Assembly (NCBI RefSeq): GCF_900115505.1
Contig: NZ_FOWQ01000002.1
Location: 387,145 to 451,144, forward strand
Length of the DNA stretch: 64,000 bases
Origin: Geodermatophilus dictyosporus
Lineage (GTDB): Bacteria > Actinomycetota > Actinomycetes > Mycobacteriales > Geodermatophilaceae
Reading direction: 5' to 3'
Part shown: positions 26,425 through 36,316 of the stretch, in pieces
Layout: every line of letters begins with the position of its first letter
Position numbering within the stretch: position 1 is the first letter of the stretch
Translations under genes and position numbers: made by a program
The notes under the pieces: model-generated
What the model was told of the DNA's origin: nothing
Databases searched by the model: none
What the model saw: the letters and a program-made list of their open reading frames with translations, nothing else

Positions 26425-27828
26425 GGCCGAGGGTCGGACACGGACGGGCCCGGGCCGCTCGACCGTGTCGGTCAGGACAGCCGATCCGGCCCCCTGACCG
26501 GGGGACACCCGCAGGACGCCGCGGGATCGGTCCGAGGCCGGCCGCGGGCGGCCGGTGGCACTCCGGGTCGGCGCGAGGAGGGCCGGCGCGAGGAGGGTCG
26601 CCGGCGGGGCGGGGACGCGGACCGCGGCGATCCTCGGTGCGGGGACCTGCACGGCGGGCGCGGGGACGAGGCGGCGACCGAGCCGGCGCAGCAGCAGCCG
26701 TCGCGCGGGCTCCTCGACGCCGTGGTGGAGCGCGGCGGCCGCGACGAACGACCCCACGACGAGCGCCGGCACCGCCAGAGCCAGCTCCGCCGTCGTCTGC
26801 CCGCGGCTCTCGTCCTGCCACAGGCAGGTGATCGTGACGTCGAGGACCACGAAGTGGACCAGGTAGAGCGCGTAGGAGATCTTCCCGCCGTAGACGCACG
26901 TGTCACTGGACAGCCACCGGGCGGGCCCACGGTCGGTGAGCGACAGCCCGACCACCAGGAGCGGGAAGAGGACGACGACGACGCCGGAGTACTTGTGCCC
27001 CCAGTCCCCCGCCTGCCGCCACGACGCCCACAGCGCCCCCGCGACGATCAGGACCACCGCCACCCAGGTGAGGACCGGGGCCAGGGCATCGGTCCGCGGG
27101 GTGCGCCTCGTGCGCCGGACGGCCAGAGCGGCGAGGGCCCCGGCCGTGAACCCGCAGGCGATGCGCAGCCCCCAGTGCTGGTCGAGGTCGGACCTGCCCT
27201 CGTTGACGGCGATGAGGAACAGCGGCGCCATGGCCGCCACCGACAGCGCCAGCAGGACCGTCGCGGGCAGCCGGCGCAACCGGAACAGCACGAACACCAC
27301 GAGTGGGAAGGCGAGGTAGGCGGCCCACTCGGCGCTGATCGACCACCCGGGGAGGACGAAGCTCGCGCCTGGCAGATCCTGACGGCCCCACATCTGGGTC
27401 ATGGTCAGCTGCTCGAGCACGGAACGGACGTCGACGGGAGGGTGTGGGACGACCACGTCGCTCGACCAGCCGGCGGCGCGCACCGCCCAGATCCACGCCC
27501 CCATGAGGACGGTGACGGCGGCCCAGGCCGGCCACACCCGCGCGAAACGGTTCAGGGCGAACTCGAGCGTGGCGCGGACCCGGAGCCGCCGGCCCATGCG
27601 GTCGGCGTAGTTGAGCGTGAGGACGAAGCCGCTGAGCACGAAGAAGAGCTCGACCCCGGTCCATCCCGCGCTCACGATCGCGCGGAGGAGGGGCAGCTGG
27701 TCGAGGTAGGCGCCGGCGTAGGGCTCGAAGTGCAGCAGCACCACCCAGGTCGCTGCCACGAACCGCAGACCGGTGAGCGACCGGATGTCACACCGTGGGG
27801 CCTGCCTCGCACCGTCCCGCGCTGGCAT
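26422..27828 (-). CDS. acyltransferase 3 family membrane protein (OafA/YrhL type)
   Basis: A 468-residue polytopic membrane acyltransferase that O-acylates extracytoplasmic glycans. The N-terminus has the family core: SLTGLRFVAATWVVLLHFEP (catalytic-type His), then GVELFFVLSGFVLTLNY. NRFARVWPAWAAV follows, and the end of the core is ISYALYLVHFVVLDV. About ten helices run to residue 370. The last 95 residues are a cytoplasmic Pro/Ala/Arg-rich tail with repeated VPAP motifs, unusual in length. GAGGAGCGCC precedes the ATG. It neighbours sbcDC and the PH-protein gene; no glycosyltransferase is adjacent, so the acceptor is unknown. Confidence 0.9.
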   Translation of the reverse strand: MPARDGARQAPRCDIRSLTGLRFVAATWVVLLHFEPYAGAYLDQLPLLRAIVSAGWTGVELFFVLSGFVLTLNYADRMGRRLRVRATLEFALNRFARVWPAWAAVTVLMGAWIWAVRAAGWSSDVVVPHPPVDVRSVLEQLTMTQMWGRQDLPGASFVLPGWSISAEWAAYLAFPLVVFVLFRLRRLPATVLLALSVAAMAPLFLIAVNEGRSDLDQHWGLRIACGFTAGALAALAVRRTRRTPRTDALAPVLTWVAVVLIVAGALWASWRQAGDWGHKYSGVVVVLFPLLVVGLSLTDRGPARWLSSDTCVYGGKISYALYLVHFVVLDVTITCLWQDESRGQTTAELALAVPALVVGSFVAAAALHHGVEEPARRLLLRRLGRRLVPAPAVQVPAPRIAAVRVPAPPATLLAPALLAPTRSATGRPRPASDRSRGVLRVSPGQGAGSAVLTDTVERPGPVRVRPSA

Positions 27829-27968
27829 GGCGCTCCTCGCCGTTCGGGAGGAGCCCGTCGCCCTCCGCTGTCGAGGGACACTAGGAGCGGACCGGGCACG
27901 ACTTCAGGCCAAGTGGAGACAGCGTCGCGACGATCCGTTGGCAGATGGGTACGAATCGTGCACGGCAG

Positions 27969-28514
27969 TCACAGGGGTGTCGTCACCCGCTCGACCCCGG
28001 CCGGCCGGCCGGCCTGAGGACCGCGGTCGGCGTCCTCCTCGACGAGGACGACGATCAGCTGCTGGGTGCCGGCGCTGTCGGGCACCTTCCGCAGCACCGT
28101 GGGGCCGCCCTCGCCGGCCGACTCGACGGTCACCGTGCCCGAGCGCACGAGCCGCTCCCACAGCGTCTGGGAGAACGACACGTCGGTGATGCGCGAGAGC
28201 GGCAGGTCGCGGCCCCTGCGGGCGAGCACACCCTCGCGCAGCAGCAGCCGCTCGGTGGTCAGCACGGTGGAGGTGGTCCGCCAGCGCAGCACCGGCCGGC
28301 CGACGAGCACCGCGAGCAGGACCAGCGCGACGGCGAGCAGCGCCAGCCGCAGCACGCCCTGCTGGCGGCCCGCGGGCACCAGCGCCGCCAGGTAGGAGCC
28401 GGCGCCGACGACGACCAGGAACCGGACGACCGGCCAGAACAGCGTCGTCCAGTGCGGGTGCAGGTGGCGCACGACCTCCTCGTCGTCGGCGAGGAGCTTG
28501 TCGGGGAAGGGCAC
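27969..28514 (-). CDS. PH-domain membrane protein
   Basis: A 181-residue protein with two adjacent helices (about 25-48 and 55-75) followed by a bacterial PH domain (bPH2/DUF304 type) at about 78-165: TTSTVLTTERLLLREGVLAR and RGRDLPLSRITDVSFSQTLW, then GTVTVESAGEGG. Lipid or protein binding at the membrane is assumed for the family. It precedes birA on the same strand, 31 bp away, the same pairing as mycobacterial Rv3278c and birA. Confidence 0.85.
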   Translation of the reverse strand: MPFPDKLLADDEEVVRHLHPHWTTLFWPVVRFLVVVGAGSYLAALVPAGRQQGVLRLALLAVALVLLAVLVGRPVLRWRTTSTVLTTERLLLREGVLARRGRDLPLSRITDVSFSQTLWERLVRSGTVTVESAGEGGPTVLRKVPDSAGTQQLIVVLVEEDADRGPQAGRPAGVERVTTPL

Positions 28515-28545
28515 CCCGCCAGGATGACCGAGCGGAGGCGGTGCG

Positions 28546-29397
28546 TCAGGCTCCCGGCGGGCGTGTCCGCACGTGCTGCACGTCGCCGCTGGCCAGCTCC
28601 ACGGTCCCGTCCGGGGTGCACACCACCAGCCGGCCGTCCCAGTCGACGCCGGTGGCGGTGCCCGACAGCGTCGAGCCGTCCGGCAGGGCGACGGTGACCT
28701 CGGCGCCGACGGTGGAGCACCAGGCGAGGTAGTCGGTGGCCAGGCCGGTGGCGACCGGGTCGCCGAGCGCGGCGGTCCAGGCGAGGTAGCGCCGCTCCAG
28801 GGCCCGCAGGTAGGCCAGCAGCACCGGCGCGCGGTCGACCGGGGCGCCGGTCACCAGCGCCAGCGACGACCCGGTCGGGGGCAGCTCCTCGCGCCGGGTG
28901 GAGACGTTGAGTCCGGTGCCGACGACGACCGCCGGGTGGGCGGGGGCCGACACCGCCTCGGCCAGGATGCCGGCCAGCTTGGCGCCGTCCACCGCGAGGA
29001 GGTCGTTGGGCCACTTGAGCGAGGAGCGCACGCCGGTGACCTCGCCGACGGCCTCGGCCAGCGCCACGCCGGTGAGCAGCGGGAGCCACCCGCGCCGGGC
29101 CGCGGGCACGTCGGGGCGCAGCAGCACCGAGACGGTCAGCCCGGCCCGCGGCGGCGACGCCCAGGTGCGCGCCAGCCGCCCGCGGCCGGCGGCCTGGTGC
29201 TCGGCGACGAGGACGAGGCCCTCGCCGGCGTCGTCGCCGGCCCGCTCGAGGAGGACGGCGTTGGTCGAGCCGACCTCCTCGACGACCTCCACCGAGCGCC
29301 ACAGCCGGCTGTCGCGGGTGAGGGCCGCCTGCAGCGTCGGGGCGTCCAGGGGCGGGCGGTCGAGCTCCGACCAGCGGGCGAGGGACGCGTCGGGCAC
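28546..29397 (-). CDS. birA: biotin-[acetyl-CoA-carboxylase] ligase
   Basis: Attaches biotin to the AccA biotin-carrier lysine. It has 283 residues and no N-terminal DNA-binding domain, so it is the monofunctional class II form and not a repressor. [25 protein letters not shown] (biotinyl-AMP loop at 69-80), SLKWPNDLL and KLAGILAE are the expected motifs, followed by VVVGTGLNV and the C-terminal SH3-like domain with VDWDGRLVV. It is divergent from accD with only 19 bp between start codons, and the shared promoter looks bidirectional. Confidence 0.95.
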   Translation of the reverse strand: MPDASLARWSELDRPPLDAPTLQAALTRDSRLWRSVEVVEEVGSTNAVLLERAGDDAGEGLVLVAEHQAAGRGRLARTWASPPRAGLTVSVLLRPDVPAARRGWLPLLTGVALAEAVGEVTGVRSSLKWPNDLLAVDGAKLAGILAEAVSAPAHPAVVVGTGLNVSTRREELPPTGSSLALVTGAPVDRAPVLLAYLRALERRYLAWTAALGDPVATGLATDYLAWCSTVGAEVTVALPDGSTLSGTATGVDWDGRLVVCTPDGTVELASGDVQHVRTRPPGA

Positions 29398-29416
29398 TCC
29401 CCTACGCTACGGCCCC
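29398..29416. promoter_or_regulatory. 19-bp bidirectional leaderless promoter between birA and accD
   Basis: The whole spacer between two divergent GTG start codons is 19 bp. The heptamer TACGCTA (29403-29409) contains a plus-strand -10 box TACGCT, 8 nt before the accD GTG at 29417, and a minus-strand box TAGCGT, 6 nt before the birA GTG at 29397. Both spacings fit transcripts starting at the start codon. There is no room for a leader or Shine-Dalgarno in either direction. Symmetric -10 elements firing both ways are known in bacteria; two leaderless genes sharing one is unusually compact. Confidence 0.6.
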
Positions 29417-31042
29417 GTGACTGCGGCTGAACGGGAGAGCGCCGGCGAGGACGTGCCCGGTGACATCGACGTCCACACGACCGCCGGCAAGCTGGCGGAC
29501 TTCGAGCGCCGCGTCCAGGAGGCCGTGCACGCCGGCTCCGAGCGGGCGGTGGAGAAGCAGCACGCCGCGGGCAAGATGACCGCCCGCGAGCGCATCGAGG
29601 CGCTGCTGGACCCGGGCTCGTTCACCGAGCTCGACGAGTTCGCCCGCCACCGCTCCACCACGTTCGGGATGGAGGCCAGGCGCCCCTTCGGCGACGGCGT
29701 CGTCACCGGGTACGGGACGGTCGACGGCCGCCCGGTGTGCGTCTTCTCCCAGGACGTCACCGTCTTCGGCGGCAGCCTCGGCGAGGTCTACGGCGAGAAG
29801 ATCACCAAGGTGCTCGACCTGGCGATGCGCAACGGCTGCCCGGTGATCGGCATCAACGAGGGCGGCGGCGCTCGCATCCAGGAGGGCGTGGTCTCCCTCG
29901 GCCTCTACGGCGAGATCTTCCGGCGCAACGTGCACGCCTCCGGGGTCATCCCGCAGATCTCGCTGGTCATGGGCGCCGCGGCCGGCGGGCACGTGTACTC
30001 CCCCGCGCTCACCGACTTCGTCGTGATGGTCGACCAGACCAGCCAGATGTTCATCACCGGCCCCGACGTGGTGAAGACGGTGACCGGCGAGGACGTCTCC
30101 CTCGAGGAGCTCGGCGGCGCCCGCACGCACAACACCAGGTCCGGCGTCGCGCACTACCTGGCCGAGGACGAGGCCGACGCGCTCGACTACGTCAAGGCGC
30201 TGCTGTCCCACCTGCCGAGCAACAACCTCGACCCGCTGCCGGTCGTGGAGGTCGCCCCCGCCGACACCACGCCGGACGGTGTCAGCGACACCGACCACGA
30301 GCTCGACACGGTCGTCCCCGACTCGGCGAACACGCCCTACGACATGCACACCGTCATCGAGCACGTCCTCGACGACGGCGAGTTCCTCGAGGTGCAGGCG
30401 CTGTTCGCGCCCAACATCGTCGTCGGCTTCGGCCGGGTCGAGGGCCGGCCGGTCGGCGTGGTGGCCAACCAGCCCACCCAGTTCGCCGGCACGCTGGACA
30501 TCGACGCCAGCGAGAAGGCCGCCCGCTTCGTGCGCACCTGCGACGCCTTCAACACCCCGGTGCTCACCTTCGTCGACGTCCCGGGCTTCCTCCCGGGGAC
30601 CTCGCAGGAGTGGGAGGGGATCATCCGCCGCGGCGCGAAGCTGATCTACGCCTACGCCGAGGCCACCGTCCCGAAGATCACCGTGATCACCCGCAAGGCC
30701 TACGGCGGCGCCTACGACGTCATGGGCTCCAAGCACCTGGGCGCCGACCTCAACCTGGCCTGGCCGACCGCGCAGGTCGCCGTCATGGGGGCCCAGGGCG
30801 CGGTCAACATCCTGTACCGGCGCGAGCTCGCCGACGCGGCGGACCCCGACGCCCGCCGCGCCGAGCTGATCACCGAGTACGAGGACACGCTGCTGTCGCC
30901 GTACGTCGCGGCCGACCGCGGGTACGTCGACCAGGTGATCCGCCCCTCGGAGACCCGCATCGAGATCACCAAGGCGCTGCGGCTGCTGGCCAACAAGCGG
31001 CAGACGCTGCCACCCAAGAAGCACGGGAACATCCCCCTGTGA
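29417..31042 (+). CDS. accD: acyl-CoA (propionyl/acetyl-CoA) carboxylase beta subunit
   Basis: Carboxyltransferase subunit that passes CO2 from carboxybiotin to an acyl-CoA. The protein has 541 residues, normal for AccD5/PccB types. [20 protein letters not shown] opens the fold; [34 protein letters not shown] (first oxyanion loop), [39 protein letters not shown] and [18 protein letters not shown] (second) follow. It resembles AccD5, which favours propionyl-CoA. The GTG at 29417 gives an N-terminus about 18 residues before the conserved HTTAGKL, as usual. accE and maf follow; accA is one gene further on. Confidence 0.95.
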   Translation: MTAAERESAGEDVPGDIDVHTTAGKLADFERRVQEAVHAGSERAVEKQHAAGKMTARERIEALLDPGSFTELDEFARHRSTTFGMEARRPFGDGVVTGYGTVDGRPVCVFSQDVTVFGGSLGEVYGEKITKVLDLAMRNGCPVIGINEGGGARIQEGVVSLGLYGEIFRRNVHASGVIPQISLVMGAAAGGHVYSPALTDFVVMVDQTSQMFITGPDVVKTVTGEDVSLEELGGARTHNTRSGVAHYLAEDEADALDYVKALLSHLPSNNLDPLPVVEVAPADTTPDGVSDTDHELDTVVPDSANTPYDMHTVIEHVLDDGEFLEVQALFAPNIVVGFGRVEGRPVGVVANQPTQFAGTLDIDASEKAARFVRTCDAFNTPVLTFVDVPGFLPGTSQEWEGIIRRGAKLIYAYAEATVPKITVITRKAYGGAYDVMGSKHLGADLNLAWPTAQVAVMGAQGAVNILYRRELADAADPDARRAELITEYEDTLLSPYVAADRGYVDQVIRPSETRIEITKALRLLANKRQTLPPKKHGNIPL

Positions 31043-31112
31043 GCGAGCACCGCAGGGAGCGCCGGCGACCGGGGAGCGGAGCGAGCAGCCTCGCGGAGCG
31101 GGGGATGACGCT

Positions 31113-31328
31113 GTGACCGAGCAGCGACCGCTCCTGCGGGTCGTGCGCGGCGAGCCCAGCGACGAGGAGCTCGCCGCGCTCACCGTCGTGGTCGCCGCCC
31201 TGGCCCAGCGGGGCCGGCCGCGCCGCCGTCCGGTCCCGGTCGGCGCCTGGGCCTCGTACGGCGACGCGCACCGGCAGCCGGTGCGGCCGGGCCCCGGCGG
31301 CTGGCGGGCCTCCGGGAGGTTCGCGTGA
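31113..31328 (+). CDS. accE: acyl-CoA carboxylase epsilon subunit
   Basis: A 71-residue actinobacterial carboxylase epsilon subunit that stabilises the AccA-AccD complex. LRVVRGEPSDEELAALTVVV is the family signature, and a short basic segment and a C-terminal Trp (WRASGRFA) complete it. The GTG start lies 70 bp after accD; the gap is rich in GAGCG-type repeats. Its stop overlaps the maf start (GTGA). The accD-accE-maf order matches Rv3280-Rv3282. Confidence 0.9.
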   Translation: MTEQRPLLRVVRGEPSDEELAALTVVVAALAQRGRPRRRPVPVGAWASYGDAHRQPVRPGPGGWRASGRFA

Positions 31329-31933
31329 CCGAAGCGCGGAGGCTGGTGCTCGCCTCGGCGTCCCCGGCCCGGCTGGCCCTGCTGCGCCAGGCGGGTCTCG
31401 CGCCCGAGGTCGTCGTCAGCGACCTCGACGAGTCCACCGTGACGGCGCCGCGCGTCGCCGAACGGGTCGCCCTGCTGGCCGCGGCCAAGGCCGCCGCCGT
31501 CGCCGGGCGGGAGGACGACGCGCTCGTCGTCGGCGCGGACTCGCTGCTGGAGTTCCGCGGCCAGGCGATGGGCAAGCCGGCCGACGCGGCCGAGGCGCGG
31601 GAGCGCTGGCGGCGGATGTCCGGCCGCAGCGGCACCCTGCACACCGGCCAGGCGCTGCTCGACGTCCGGGGCGGGTCGGTGGCGTCCCGCGACGTCGTCG
31701 TCACCTCGACGGTCGTGCACTTCGCCACCCCGACGGCGGCCGAGGTGGACGCCTACCTGGCCACCGGGGAGCCGCTGGCGGTGGCCGGCGCCTTCACCCT
31801 CGACGGCCTGGGCGCGCCGTTCGTCCGGCGGGTGGAGGGCGACCCGGCGTCGGTGGTGGGGCTGTCCCTGGCCGCGCTGCGCGAGCAGCTGGGCCGGCGC
31901 GGGCTGACGATCACCGACCTCTGGCGGCGCTGA
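31325..31933 (+). CDS. maf: Maf family nucleotide pyrophosphatase
   Basis: House-cleaning pyrophosphatase acting on non-canonical or modified nucleotides; the name comes from septum inhibition on overexpression. It has 202 residues with [19 protein letters not shown] at the start, [20 protein letters not shown] (catalytic Asp region), [15 protein letters not shown] and [20 protein letters not shown] with GLSLAALRE at the end. The start overlaps accE by four bases. Confidence 0.94.
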   Translation: MTEARRLVLASASPARLALLRQAGLAPEVVVSDLDESTVTAPRVAERVALLAAAKAAAVAGREDDALVVGADSLLEFRGQAMGKPADAAEARERWRRMSGRSGTLHTGQALLDVRGGSVASRDVVVTSTVVHFATPTAAEVDAYLATGEPLAVAGAFTLDGLGAPFVRRVEGDPASVVGLSLAALREQLGRRGLTITDLWRR

Positions 31934-32289
31934 CCGCCCACGGCGGTCACGCGACGGGCAGGTCGACAGCGCGCTCACACGCCCGCGACCGGGCGGCCAG
32001 GGCGCGCCCGGGACGCCGCCCGACGCAGGTCCCCTCCGCGGTCGGGGCGCGGGTGGCGTCGACCCGCCGAGCCCGGCGAAGCGCTGTCTCAGCAGCTCGG
32101 GAACGGCGCCCGGGCCGATCAGGGTCACGACGGTGACCCGGTCGGCCGGCCGACGCCCGGCCAGGGGTCGAGGACGGGGTCCAGGCCGTCCCGTGCGTCC
32201 CGCCCGGTCCACCCGTCACAGCACGGCCCCCACGGCGAGGGCGGACACGGGCGGCGGCCGGTCATCATGGGGAGCAGGGGGTCCTCGTC
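31934..32289. other. 356-bp gene-free spacer before the SGNH acyltransferase
   Basis: No complete gene on either strand. On the minus strand a short patch reads [16 protein letters not shown] and [10 protein letters not shown] (about 32050-32135), which looks faintly protein-like and could be the remnant of a lost gene, but no family is recognised. The 3' side holds the ribosome site GGGGAG / AGGGGG before the GTG at 32290. The spacer marks the left edge of a gene inserted between maf and accA relative to other actinobacteria. Confidence 0.35.
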
Positions 32290-34431
32290 GTGACCTCCGC
32301 CTGGCCGGCCGCCGCCCGGTCCGACCGCCACGCCCCCGCCCGCTCTGGAGACGCTCCGCTCGTGCCGATCAGCACCTCGACCCGCCCGAGGACCGGCGCG
32401 CCGCCGGTCCCCCTCGCCCGGCCGGAGGTGGAGGGACTGCGCGCTCTCGCCGTCTCCCTCGTCGTCGTCTACCACGTGTGGATCGGACGGGTCTCCGGTG
32501 GCGTGGACGTGTTCTTCGTCCTGACCGGCTTCTTCCTGACGACGTCGCTGGTGCGCCAGGCGGCCGCATCCGGTCGTGTGGACGTCCGGTCACACGTGTC
32601 GCGCCTGGCCCGCCGGCTCACGCCCGCGGCTGCCGTGGTCCTCACGGTCACCCTCGTCGCGTCGGTCGTGCTGCTGCCGCGGTCGCGGTGGGTGGCGACG
32701 ATCCCGCAGTTCCCGGCATCGCTGTTCCACCTGGAGAACTGGGCGCTCGCCCGCGCGGCCGTCGACTACGGCGCCGACCACCGCACCGCCGGCCCCGTGC
32801 AGCACTTCTGGTCGCTGTCGGTGCAGGTCCAGGTGCACCTGCTCTGGCTGGTCCTGGTGTCGGCCGCGGTGGCACTGCTGGGCCGCCGGTACGGCGTGCG
32901 GCGCGCGGTCGCCGGCGTGCTGGCCGTCGTCCTGGTGCTGTCGCTCGCCTACTCAGTGGTGACCACGGACGCCCGGCAGGAGGTCGCCTACTTCGACACG
33001 CTGGCCCGGCTGTGGGAGTTCGCCGCCGCCGGCCTGCTCGCCCTGGGTGCCGCCTCCCTCGCTCCCGGCCGCCGCACGCGCGTGGTGCTGGGGTGGGCCG
33101 GGGTCCTGGGGCTGGTCGCCCTGGGGGCCTCCGTCGACGTGTCCTCCCTCTTCCCGGGCTGGCTGGCCGCGTGGCCGGTGCTCTGTGCCGCGGCGGTCCT
33201 GGTGGCCGGCCGGACGGGCAGCCGCTGGGGTGCCGACCGGGTCCTGGACACCCGGACCGCGCAGTGGTTGGGCGCCCGGTCCTACGCCCTCTACCTGTGG
33301 CACTGGCCCGTGCTCGTCCTGTACCTCGAGGCGACCGACCGCGACGCGCCCGGCCTCCGCGGCGGCCTCTGCGTGGTGGCCCTCTCGGTCGCCCTCGCCG
33401 CGGGCACCGCCGTCCTCGTCGACCGCCTCTCCGCCGGGCCCCGGGCCGCCGCCGCGGCTGGATCCGTCCGCCCGCACGGGGCGGTGCGGACGACGGCCCG
33501 CTGGGTCGCGCCACTGCTGGTCCTCACCTCCGTCTGGGCCGGGTACGTGCACGTCGACGGGCGTCCGGTCTCCGTCCAGGCCGACGACCCGGACCACCCC
33601 GGCGCGCTGGCGCTGGCCGACGGTTTCGTCTACGAGGGAGCCGCCGACGCGACCCTCGTGCCGGCCGCCACCGCCACCGGCGACGACACCACGTGGTGGG
33701 CACGGGAGCACGTCCCGGGGTGGTCGTGCAGCACGCCCACGGGCAGCATCGTCCGGTACTGCACCGTCCCGGTGGGCGGCAGCCAGGCCCGGCGCGTGGT
33801 CGTCGTCGGGGACTCGCACTCCGACCAGCTCACCAACGCCGTGGCCGAGATCGCGGAGAGCCGCGACTACGAGGTGGTCACCGCCACCCGCGGCAGCTGC
33901 GCGTTCAGCCTCGACCCCGAGCACCTGGCCGGGGACCCCGGCGCCTACCGGGACTGCCTGCGGCACAACCGGGAGCTGGTCGAGGTCCTGCGCCGGGACC
34001 CGCCGCACCTCGTCGTGACGGTGGGCAGCCGGGCCGCCGAGGACTCCCCCGCCGAGCGGGTGCCGGAGGGCTACCAGGCGGCCTGGGACGCGCTCACCGA
34101 CGCGGGGATCCCGGTCCTGGTCGCGCGCGACAACGCCCGCTTCGGCCTCGACCCCAACGACTGCCTGGAGCGCGCCGGGGAGGACGTGCGCGCCTGCGAC
34201 GTCGTCGAGGCCGACGCGTACGCCCCGGAGAACCCGCTGGCCGCGGCCGCGGCGCCGCGGGACCTCGTCCGCGACCTCGACGTCGTCCCGTTGCTCTGCA
34301 ACGGGGACGGGACGTGCAGCGTCGCGGTGGGCAACGTCCGCGTCTACCACGACAGCAACCACCTGGGCGCGAGCTACGTCCGGACCATGGCACCCTGGTT
34401 CGCCGAGGTGCTCGACGACACGGGCTGGTGA
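32290..34431 (+). CDS. acyltransferase 3 family protein with C-terminal SGNH domain
   Basis: A 713-residue two-domain O-acyltransferase. After a 40-residue soluble start, residues about 42-400 form a ten-helix acyltransferase 3 domain: [18 protein letters not shown] (catalytic-type His), [20 protein letters not shown] and [17 protein letters not shown]. The last 270 residues are an extracytoplasmic SGNH domain: [15 protein letters not shown] carries the Ser, and [19 protein letters not shown] the Asp/His pair. Such fusions transfer acetyl groups across the membrane onto surface polysaccharides. It stands alone between maf and accA, as an apparent insertion. A later GTG at 32362 is an alternative start. 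Confidence 0.92.
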   Translation: MTSAWPAAARSDRHAPARSGDAPLVPISTSTRPRTGAPPVPLARPEVEGLRALAVSLVVVYHVWIGRVSGGVDVFFVLTGFFLTTSLVRQAAASGRVDVRSHVSRLARRLTPAAAVVLTVTLVASVVLLPRSRWVATIPQFPASLFHLENWALARAAVDYGADHRTAGPVQHFWSLSVQVQVHLLWLVLVSAAVALLGRRYGVRRAVAGVLAVVLVLSLAYSVVTTDARQEVAYFDTLARLWEFAAAGLLALGAASLAPGRRTRVVLGWAGVLGLVALGASVDVSSLFPGWLAAWPVLCAAAVLVAGRTGSRWGADRVLDTRTAQWLGARSYALYLWHWPVLVLYLEATDRDAPGLRGGLCVVALSVALAAGTAVLVDRLSAGPRAAAAAGSVRPHGAVRTTARWVAPLLVLTSVWAGYVHVDGRPVSVQADDPDHPGALALADGFVYEGAADATLVPAATATGDDTTWWAREHVPGWSCSTPTGSIVRYCTVPVGGSQARRVVVVGDSHSDQLTNAVAEIAESRDYEVVTATRGSCAFSLDPEHLAGDPGAYRDCLRHNRELVEVLRRDPPHLVVTVGSRAAEDSPAERVPEGYQAAWDALTDAGIPVLVARDNARFGLDPNDCLERAGEDVRACDVVEADAYAPENPLAAAAAPRDLVRDLDVVPLLCNGDGTCSVAVGNVRVYHDSNHLGASYVRTMAPWFAEVLDDTGW

Positions 34432-34478
34432 CCCGGCCGGGGACTCGACCTGGCTCGGGAACGCACCGGACGGCTGGT

Positions 34479-34484
34479 TACAGT
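34479..34484 (+). promoter_or_regulatory. -10 box for accA
   Basis: TACAGT lies 30 nt before the accA GTG at 34515. Transcription would start near 34491, leaving a short leader that contains GAGGGAG, a Shine-Dalgarno. accA thus appears to have its own promoter, separate from accDE-maf. Confidence 0.4.
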
Positions 34485-34514
34485 CCGGGCGGTCCACGAG
34501 CGAGGGAGTCGTCG

Positions 34515-36278
34515 GTGCAGAAGGTCCTGATCGCCAACCGCGGGGAGATCGCCGTCCGTGTCGCGCGTGCGTGCCGGGACGCGGGGCTGGTCAGCGTCGC
34601 CGTCTACGCCGAGCCCGACCGGGACGCACTGCACGTGCGGGCGGCCGACGAGGCCTTCGCCCTCGGGGGGACGACGCCCGGCGACTCCTACCTGGTGATC
34701 GACAAGGTCCTCGACGCGGCGGAGCGGTCCGGCGCCGACGCGGTCCACCCCGGCTACGGGTTCCTGTCGGAGAACGCCGGCTTCGCCCAGGCCGTGCTCG
34801 ACGCCGGGCTCACCTGGATCGGCCCCTCCCCGCAGGCGATCGTCGACCTCGGCGACAAGGTCGCCGCCCGGCACATCGCGATGAAGGTGGGGGCGCCCCT
34901 CGTCCCGGGCACCGAGGACCCGGTCGGCGGCGCCGACGAGGTGCTCGCCTTCGCCCGCGAGCACGGGCTGCCGGTGGCCATCAAGGCCGCCTTCGGCGGT
35001 GGCGGGCGTGGCCTGAAGGTGGCCCGCACCGAGGAGGAGATCCCGGAGCTGTTCGACTCCGCCGTCCGCGAGGCCGTGGCCGCCTTCGGCCGCGGCGAGT
35101 GCTTCGTCGAGCGGTTCCTCGACCAGCCGCGGCACGTCGAGGCGCAGGTGCTCGCCGACACGCACGGCAACGTCGTCGTCGTCGGCACCCGCGACTGCTC
35201 GCTGCAGCGGCGCAACCAGAAGCTGGTCGAGGAGGCGCCCGCGCCGTTCCTCACCGACGAGCAGCGGGCGCGCATCCACGAGTCGGCCAAGGCCATCTGC
35301 CGGGAGGCCGGCTACCACGGCGCCGGCACCGTCGAGTACCTCGTCGGGGCCGACGGGTCGGTCTCCTTCCTCGAGGTCAACACCCGGCTGCAGGTCGAGC
35401 ACCCGGTGTCGGAGGAGACCAGCGGCATCGACCTGGTGCGCCAGCAGTTCCGCATCGCCGACGGGCTGCCCCTGGAGGTCACCGAGGACCCGGTCCCGCG
35501 CGGGCACAGCATCGAGTTCCGCATCAACGCCGAGGACGCCGGTCGCAACTTCATGCCCGCCCCGGGCCCGGTGACCCGCCTGGAGATCCCGCAGGGCCCC
35601 GGCGTGCGCTGGGACTCCGGCGTGGAGACCGGCGGCGAGGTGGCCGGCGCGTTCGACTCGATGCTGGCCAAGCTGATCGTCACCGGCGCCACCCGCACCG
35701 AGGCCCTGCAGCGGGCCCGCCGCGCGCTCGACGAGCTGGTGGTCGAGGGCATGCCCACGGTGATCCCGTTCCACCGCGCGGTGGTGCGCGACGAGGCATT
35801 CACCAGCGAGCCGTTCTCCGTGCACACCCGCTGGATCGAGACCGGGTGGGACAACCAGGTCCCGCCCTACTCCGCCGCGCCGGCCGAGGCCGACTCGGAG
35901 GCGCCGCGGCAGACCGTCGTCGTCGAGGTCGGCGGCCGCCGGCTGGAGGTCTCGCTGCCCGCCGGCCTGGCCGCGGCGGGTGGCGCGCCGGTGGCCGCGG
36001 GCGGCGGCGCGAAGCCGCGCAAGCGGGGCTCCGGGCACGGCGGGCCGGCCGCCGGCGGGGACGCCCTCACCTCGCCGATGCAGGGCACGATCGTCAAGGT
36101 CGCCGTCGAGGACGGCGCCTCGGTGCAGGCCGGCGACCTCGTCGTCGTCCTCGAGGCCATGAAGATGGAGCAGCCGATCGTGGCGCACAAGGCCGGCACG
36201 GTGACCGGCCTGACGGCCGAGGTCGGCGCCGGCGTCACCAGCGGCGCGGTCCTCTGCACCATCGCCGACGCGGACTGA
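34515..36278 (+). CDS. accA: acyl-CoA carboxylase alpha subunit (biotin carboxylase + biotin carrier)
   Basis: Carboxylates biotin with ATP and bicarbonate and carries it to AccD. It has 587 residues, as for mycobacterial AccA3. [20 protein letters not shown] starts the biotin carboxylase domain; [12 protein letters not shown] is the ATP-grasp glycine loop, and [39 protein letters not shown] and [20 protein letters not shown] follow. A linker (about 455-515) leads to the biotinyl domain with EAMKMEQPI, Lys550 being the biotinylated residue. BirA is encoded nearby. A strong hairpin follows the stop. Confidence 0.96.
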   Translation: MQKVLIANRGEIAVRVARACRDAGLVSVAVYAEPDRDALHVRAADEAFALGGTTPGDSYLVIDKVLDAAERSGADAVHPGYGFLSENAGFAQAVLDAGLTWIGPSPQAIVDLGDKVAARHIAMKVGAPLVPGTEDPVGGADEVLAFAREHGLPVAIKAAFGGGGRGLKVARTEEEIPELFDSAVREAVAAFGRGECFVERFLDQPRHVEAQVLADTHGNVVVVGTRDCSLQRRNQKLVEEAPAPFLTDEQRARIHESAKAICREAGYHGAGTVEYLVGADGSVSFLEVNTRLQVEHPVSEETSGIDLVRQQFRIADGLPLEVTEDPVPRGHSIEFRINAEDAGRNFMPAPGPVTRLEIPQGPGVRWDSGVETGGEVAGAFDSMLAKLIVTGATRTEALQRARRALDELVVEGMPTVIPFHRAVVRDEAFTSEPFSVHTRWIETGWDNQVPPYSAAPAEADSEAPRQTVVVEVGGRRLEVSLPAGLAAAGGAPVAAGGGAKPRKRGSGHGGPAAGGDALTSPMQGTIVKVAVEDGASVQAGDLVVVLEAMKMEQPIVAHKAGTVTGLTAEVGAGVTSGAVLCTIADAD

Positions 36279-36287
36279 GCCGGCGCA

Positions 36288-36316
36288 CCGGCGGCCGGGA
36301 CGTCCCCGGCCGCCGG
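36288..36316. terminator. hairpin terminator between accA and the metzincin gene
   Basis: A 12-bp perfect stem, CCGGCGGCCGGG (36288-36299) with its complement at 36305-36316, and a 5-nt loop fill the 38-bp gap between two convergent genes. No T tract follows, which is common in GC-rich actinobacteria; it could serve both strands. Confidence 0.65.

Noticed and set aside
28546..29397. BirA as a biotin-responsive repressor of the acc genes
   Set aside because: It has no N-terminal DNA-binding domain, so control must come from the promoter itself or another factor.
31043..31112. GAGCG-rich accD-accE gap as a regulatory RNA
   Set aside because: Similar GAGC-type spacer sequence is common in high-GC actinobacteria and no clear stem or conserved motif could be drawn.
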